Shown here: positions 30,197 to 32,907 of the stretch, in pieces
How positions within the stretch are numbered: position 1 is the first letter of the stretch
How the letters are laid out: every line of letters begins with the position of its first letter
Origin: Nodosilinea sp. PGN35
Lineage (GTDB): Bacteria > Cyanobacteriota > Cyanobacteriia > Phormidesmidales > Phormidesmidaceae
Assembly (NCBI RefSeq): GCF_029109325.1
Contig: NZ_JAQKQJ010000008.1
Span: 184,515-217,421 of the forward strand
DNA: 32,907 nucleotides
Direction of reading: 5' to 3'
Program-made: the position numbers and the translations under genes
Notes under the pieces: generated by a model
The model's input: the letters and a program-made list of their open reading frames with translations, nothing else
Told to the model about the DNA's origin: nothing
The model's database searches: none

Positions 30197-30440
30197 TTCA
30201 CCCCATCTGCGGCCACTTCCTGACCGCGTTCTCACGAGTTTTTATAGATTGGACGATGCGATCGCCAGCACCCCAATGCCCTGAAATCAACTGCGCCAGC
30301 GCCCAAGAGCCCGCCAGGCGTTGTAGTGAACCGTGACGCTCAGAAAAGCAGCACTAGGGTGATTTTAGCGTACCGCTTAGCCGTTCGTCGTCGCACAGCT
30401 CACGATCCCAAGGCGAGCCGCTCGGAGGGGCGGTGTGCCG

Positions 30441-31334
30441 CTAGGGACTACCCTCGGACGGGGCAAGGGTGAGCACGGCGGGCTGCTCTTTGACCCGAGA
30501 CTCTAGCGGGCGCACCTTTTCCACCAGGGCGATCAGCTGGGTGAGGTCGGGGGGCGAGCTGGTGGGGCTGTAGCCCGCATCGGCGGTCATGCTGGAGGGC
30601 GCAGCCTCCATGGCCTGCTCGATGTACTGCTGCTGGTTGCGATCGACGGTGGGGCCAATCAAAACTGCCCCTGGGGGAATGGCGCGGCTGGTGTGCAAAA
30701 TGCGAAAGGTGCCGTCCTCAAAGCCGCTGCGATACTGCTGAAAGTCGTCCTCGGACATGGCCCCGGCGGCGACGCGGTCTTCGGCAATCCACCCCAGGGC
30801 GGTGGCGGAGGTGGGGGCAAACTCAATCTGCTTCAGGGTGAGGCCGTAGAGGTCGTAGAGGGGCAGGTAGTAGCCGGTGGCAGAGCCGGGCTCCCCCAGG
30901 GCGATCGCCTGGTTGGCCAGGTCGCCCAGGGTTTGGTAGGGGCGATCGCGGCGTACCACCAGCACCGAGCGCTGGTTGGGGGTGCCCACCATGGGGAAAA
31001 TTGGCAGGTAGTTGGCCTCGGCAATGGCGATCGCCGCCAGCCCCGAGGGGGCAAACACCAGCGACCACCGGGCGGCTTGAATTTGCTCCACCGCGCGAAT
31101 TTCGTTGAACACCGGCTCTAGCTCTACCACCGCCTTGAGCTGTTCGGCCAGGTAGGTCTGAAAGCGCTGGTACTTTTCGAGGGAGCTAGCGCCGTCGTCG
31201 TAGCTCACCAGGCCGATGGTGAGCCGCGCGGGCTGCTCAGAGCCACCGCCCCCGCCGCAGCCACCCGCCTGGAGCAGCCCGACCACCGCCAGACCCACCA
31301 GACAGAGTTTGAAAAACCGACGCCATCGACTCAT
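30441..31334 (-). CDS. PhnD-like (phosphate/phosphonate-type) substrate-binding lipoprotein
   Basis: 297 residues. The signal peptide ends in a slightly unusual lipobox, LQAGGC (C26), followed by a glycine linker. The periplasmic-binding domain begins TIGLVSYDDGASSLEKYQRFQTYLAEQL, a variant of the PhnD start, and has WSLVFAPSGLAAIAI, LVVRRDRPYQTLGDLANQAIALGEPGSATGYYLPLYDL and AAGAMSEDDFQQY, all PhnD-type signatures. No permease or ATPase gene is adjacent, so it may act as a sensor or serve a transporter elsewhere. The ligand is unknown. Confidence 0.85.
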   Translation of the reverse strand: MSRWRRFFKLCLVGLAVVGLLQAGGCGGGGGSEQPARLTIGLVSYDDGASSLEKYQRFQTYLAEQLKAVVELEPVFNEIRAVEQIQAARWSLVFAPSGLAAIAIAEANYLPIFPMVGTPNQRSVLVVRRDRPYQTLGDLANQAIALGEPGSATGYYLPLYDLYGLTLKQIEFAPTSATALGWIAEDRVAAGAMSEDDFQQYRSGFEDGTFRILHTSRAIPPGAVLIGPTVDRNQQQYIEQAMEAAPSSMTADAGYSPTSSPPDLTQLIALVEKVRPLESRVKEQPAVLTLAPSEGSP

Positions 31335-31513
31335 GCTCTTTCACCAACGGGGCGATCGAGAGTTCTGGGCGGAACGCTTAACCCCCTGTTTGCAGCTTAG
31401 AACGACGGCCCAGGCAATCTAAATCTTCTTCGTATTCTGTGACGTTTCACGGCGTTGGGATAGGGGTTATCCAAAATCCGCCTTGAGAAACCCCGGCTTA
31501 AAGCAGAGATCTC

Positions 31514-31542
31514 GTAGGGGTATTGCACGGCAATGCCCCTAC
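31514..31542. repeat. GTAGGGG palindrome
   Basis: GTAGGGGTATTGC facing GCAATGCCCCTAC: a nearly perfect 13-bp hairpin (one G-T pair), of the dispersed GTAGGG family. No other feature was found in the spacer 31335-31591. Confidence 0.7.
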
Positions 31543-31591
31543 AAACCGGGTGTAACTAAATAGGACTCGGTATTAGAAGAAGTCGATCGCC

Positions 31592-32173
31592 CTAGCCGAA
31601 GTAATCTGGCTCGTTGCCCGGTGCCCACTTAATGTTGCAGCCCACGCTGGGTTTTTGGTGGCCGGGCATAGCGCCACCGCTCAGCACCGCATCGAGGGCG
31701 GCGCGCAGATCTCGACCGGTGACGGGCACGCCGTTGCTGGGGCGGCTGTTGTCGAGCTGACCCCGGTAGGCCAGGGTTTTGGCCGCGTCAAACACAAAAA
31801 AATCGGGGGTGCAGGCGGCGGTGTAGGCCTTGGCCACCGCCTGGGTTTCGTCAAAGCAGTAGGGGAAGGTAAAACCCACATCCTCGGCCTGGGCCTTGAG
31901 GTGCTCGGGGCCGTCCTGGGGGTGGGTTTGCAGACTGTTGGCGCTGATGGCAACGATGCCCACCCCCTGGGGGCCGTAGTCTCGGCCAAGGCGGGCCAGC
32001 TCGCCCTCGACATGCCTGACAAAGGGGCAGTGGCGGCAGATAAACATCACCAGCAGGGCCGGGGCATCGGCAAAGGTGCCCAGGTTGATAGTTTCGCCGC
32101 TGACCACATCGACTAGCTCAAAGGGGGGGGCAGCGGTGCCCAGGGGCAGCATGGTAGATTCCACCATAGCCAT
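31592..32173 (-). CDS. Thioredoxin-like / peroxiredoxin-family protein with CRHC site
   Basis: 193 residues from the ATG at 32173. GGAG lies 7 nt upstream on the minus strand, while the longer frame to 32260 lacks a signal. LGTAAPPFELVDVVSG, then LVMFICRHCPFVRHVEGEL (C46 and C49, CxxC) and IVAISANS, PYCFDETQAVAKAYTAACTPDFFVFD make up the AhpC/redoxin fold of the FICxHCPFV group, which is common in cyanobacteria. It is probably a cytosolic thiol-disulfide or peroxide-handling protein. It is divergent from the phosphatase-like gene 55 nt away. Confidence 0.88.
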   Translation of the reverse strand: MAMVESTMLPLGTAAPPFELVDVVSGETINLGTFADAPALLVMFICRHCPFVRHVEGELARLGRDYGPQGVGIVAISANSLQTHPQDGPEHLKAQAEDVGFTFPYCFDETQAVAKAYTAACTPDFFVFDAAKTLAYRGQLDNSRPSNGVPVTGRDLRAALDAVLSGGAMPGHQKPSVGCNIKWAPGNEPDYFG

Positions 32174-32228
32174 GGGGTTAGTCTCCAGGGTGAGTTGTCT
32201 CTTCTCTATCGTACTGGGGGAACGGGCT

Positions 32229-32678
32229 ATGACCGCTGATTCTTTGCAGACCATTCGCAACTACCGATCGCTTTCGCCCACCCTGGGCACCGCCGGGCAG
32301 CCTACCGCCGAGCAGTTTAAGGCGATCGCCGAAGCGGGCTACGCGGTGGTCGTCAATCTGGCCCTCTCGACCTCCGACCACGCCATTGCCAACGAAGCCG
32401 AACTGGTCAAAAGCCTGGGCATGACCCACTTTCACATTCCCGTCGTCTGGGAAGCCCCCACCCCCACCGATCTAGAAATTTTCTTTAAGGTGATGGATCG
32501 CAACCGCGATGTTAAGGTCTTCGTTCACTGCGCCCTCAACATGCGCGTCTCGGCCTTTGTCTACCTCTACCGGGTGCTCTGCCTGGGGGTTGATCCAGAG
32601 GTTGCGATCGCCGACCTGCACAGCATCTGGCACCCCAACCCCACCTGGCAGGCCTTCATCGACCAAGCCCTAGCCTGA
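32229..32678 (+). CDS. PTP-family (DUF442-like) protein with shortened active-site loop
   Basis: 149 residues. The fold matches protein tyrosine phosphatase-family proteins near DUF442: LGTAGQPTAEQFKAIAEAGY, VVNLALSTSDHAIANEAELV, and the P-loop region VFVHCALNMRVSAFVYLYR. Here C101 and R106 are separated by four residues, not five as in the canonical CX5R phosphatase loop. The same HC-x3-NMR-x-SA pattern seems typical of this subfamily, so activity is uncertain. The start at 32229 is chosen because the longer frame overlaps the divergent gene. Confidence 0.8.
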   Translation: MTADSLQTIRNYRSLSPTLGTAGQPTAEQFKAIAEAGYAVVVNLALSTSDHAIANEAELVKSLGMTHFHIPVVWEAPTPTDLEIFFKVMDRNRDVKVFVHCALNMRVSAFVYLYRVLCLGVDPEVAIADLHSIWHPNPTWQAFIDQALA

Positions 32679-32745
32679 CTCCCCCCCAATCTCCCCCACC
32701 CCATCACTCCCCACCTTCCTGCTCCCCACCTTCCCCATCCCCCCA

Positions 32746-32780
32746 CTCAAAACTCAAAACTCAAAACTCAAAACTCAAAC
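32746..32780. repeat. Five tandem CTCAAAA heptamers
   Basis: Four exact copies (32746-32773) and one variant, CTCAAAC (32774-32780). The last copies form the stop codon and final codons of the minus-strand gene entering from the right edge. Confidence 0.85.
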
Positions 32781-32907
32781 TTTTCCCGCCCCGGCTCGCC
32801 GCTCTGCCGATTGATCTGCTGATTGATCTCAGCCACCTCGGCCACCCACCGCTGGCGATCGCCGTGCTCCAACGCCATCAGATCGGCGTGGCCCCAGTGA
32901 AAGTGGT
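32768..32907 (-). CDS. 3' end of a small phage-tail/CIS-like protein (DUF6760-like), partial
   Basis: The minus strand reads without interruption from the right edge to a TGA at 32768-32770: HFHWGHADLMALEHGDRQRWVAE, then EINQQINRQ and a short charged tail ending KFEF. The pattern (F/Y)HFHW...LEH-x-x-R-x-RWVxEI-x-x-IN resembles the small DUF6760-type proteins encoded in contractile injection or tail-like clusters of cyanobacteria. At least 45 residues are visible; the start is outside. The family assignment is from memory of the motif, so it is tentative. If right, an injection-system cluster continues to the right. Confidence 0.5.
   Translation of the reverse strand, partial: HFHWGHADLMALEHGDRQRWVAEVAEINQQINRQSGEPGREKFEF

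Overview
The window looks like chromosomal DNA of a GC-rich, probably filamentous cyanobacterium (Leptolyngbya-like, an inference from gene content only). The HIP1 octamer GCGATCGC recurs throughout (for example 455-462 and 1040-1047). Several families are typical of cyanobacteria: DUF4090, the Tll0287-like heme sensor, large cyclase/kinase fusions and glycine-rich membrane NACHT proteins. Intergenic spacers are full of short tandem repeats and GTAGGG-type palindromes.

Layout. 1-2700: a DUF202-BASS membrane fusion and a secreted formylglycine-generating-enzyme-like protein, each preceded by C-rich repeats touching the start codon. 2814-2887: tRNA-Val(GAC), minus strand. 2941-6327, minus strand: a cell-wall pair (amidase/glucosaminidase, then SpoIID/LytB) and an SSAT-like acetyltransferase. 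6437-7963: rmuC.

7964-14059 is the accessory part. It carries a nested palindrome, a 21-bp tandem repeat, a two-gene NACHT (NLR-like) module, two small toxin-antitoxin-like pairs, a small coiled-coil membrane protein and a cut-off SUKH immunity gene. Near-identical 32-bp direct repeats (7969-8000 and 13723-13754) lie at its two ends. The second toxin has a probable 1-nt frameshift near its C-terminus. This is the best candidate for a less-described conflict system.

14060-20804 is mostly core-like: alpha-amylase, a LysR regulator divergent from an aspartoacylase, a GRDP-like zinc-ribbon membrane protein, truB and an exported msrA. 20834-21136 holds two MITE-like elements. 21160-23181 encodes a secreted DUF4347 protein with a PE_PGRS-like glycine tract. 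Then come a GntR regulator, a DUF4090 protein with a clear terminator, a membrane-anchored helical protein, a c-type heme/HAMP sensor, a glycine-rich membrane protein, an adenylate cyclase-Ser/Thr kinase fusion, a PhnD-like lipoprotein, and a divergent pair of thioredoxin-like and PTP-like proteins. The right edge holds the 3' end of a minus-strand gene resembling a small phage-tail/contractile-injection-system protein.

All family assignments come from motif recognition by eye. No database search was run.
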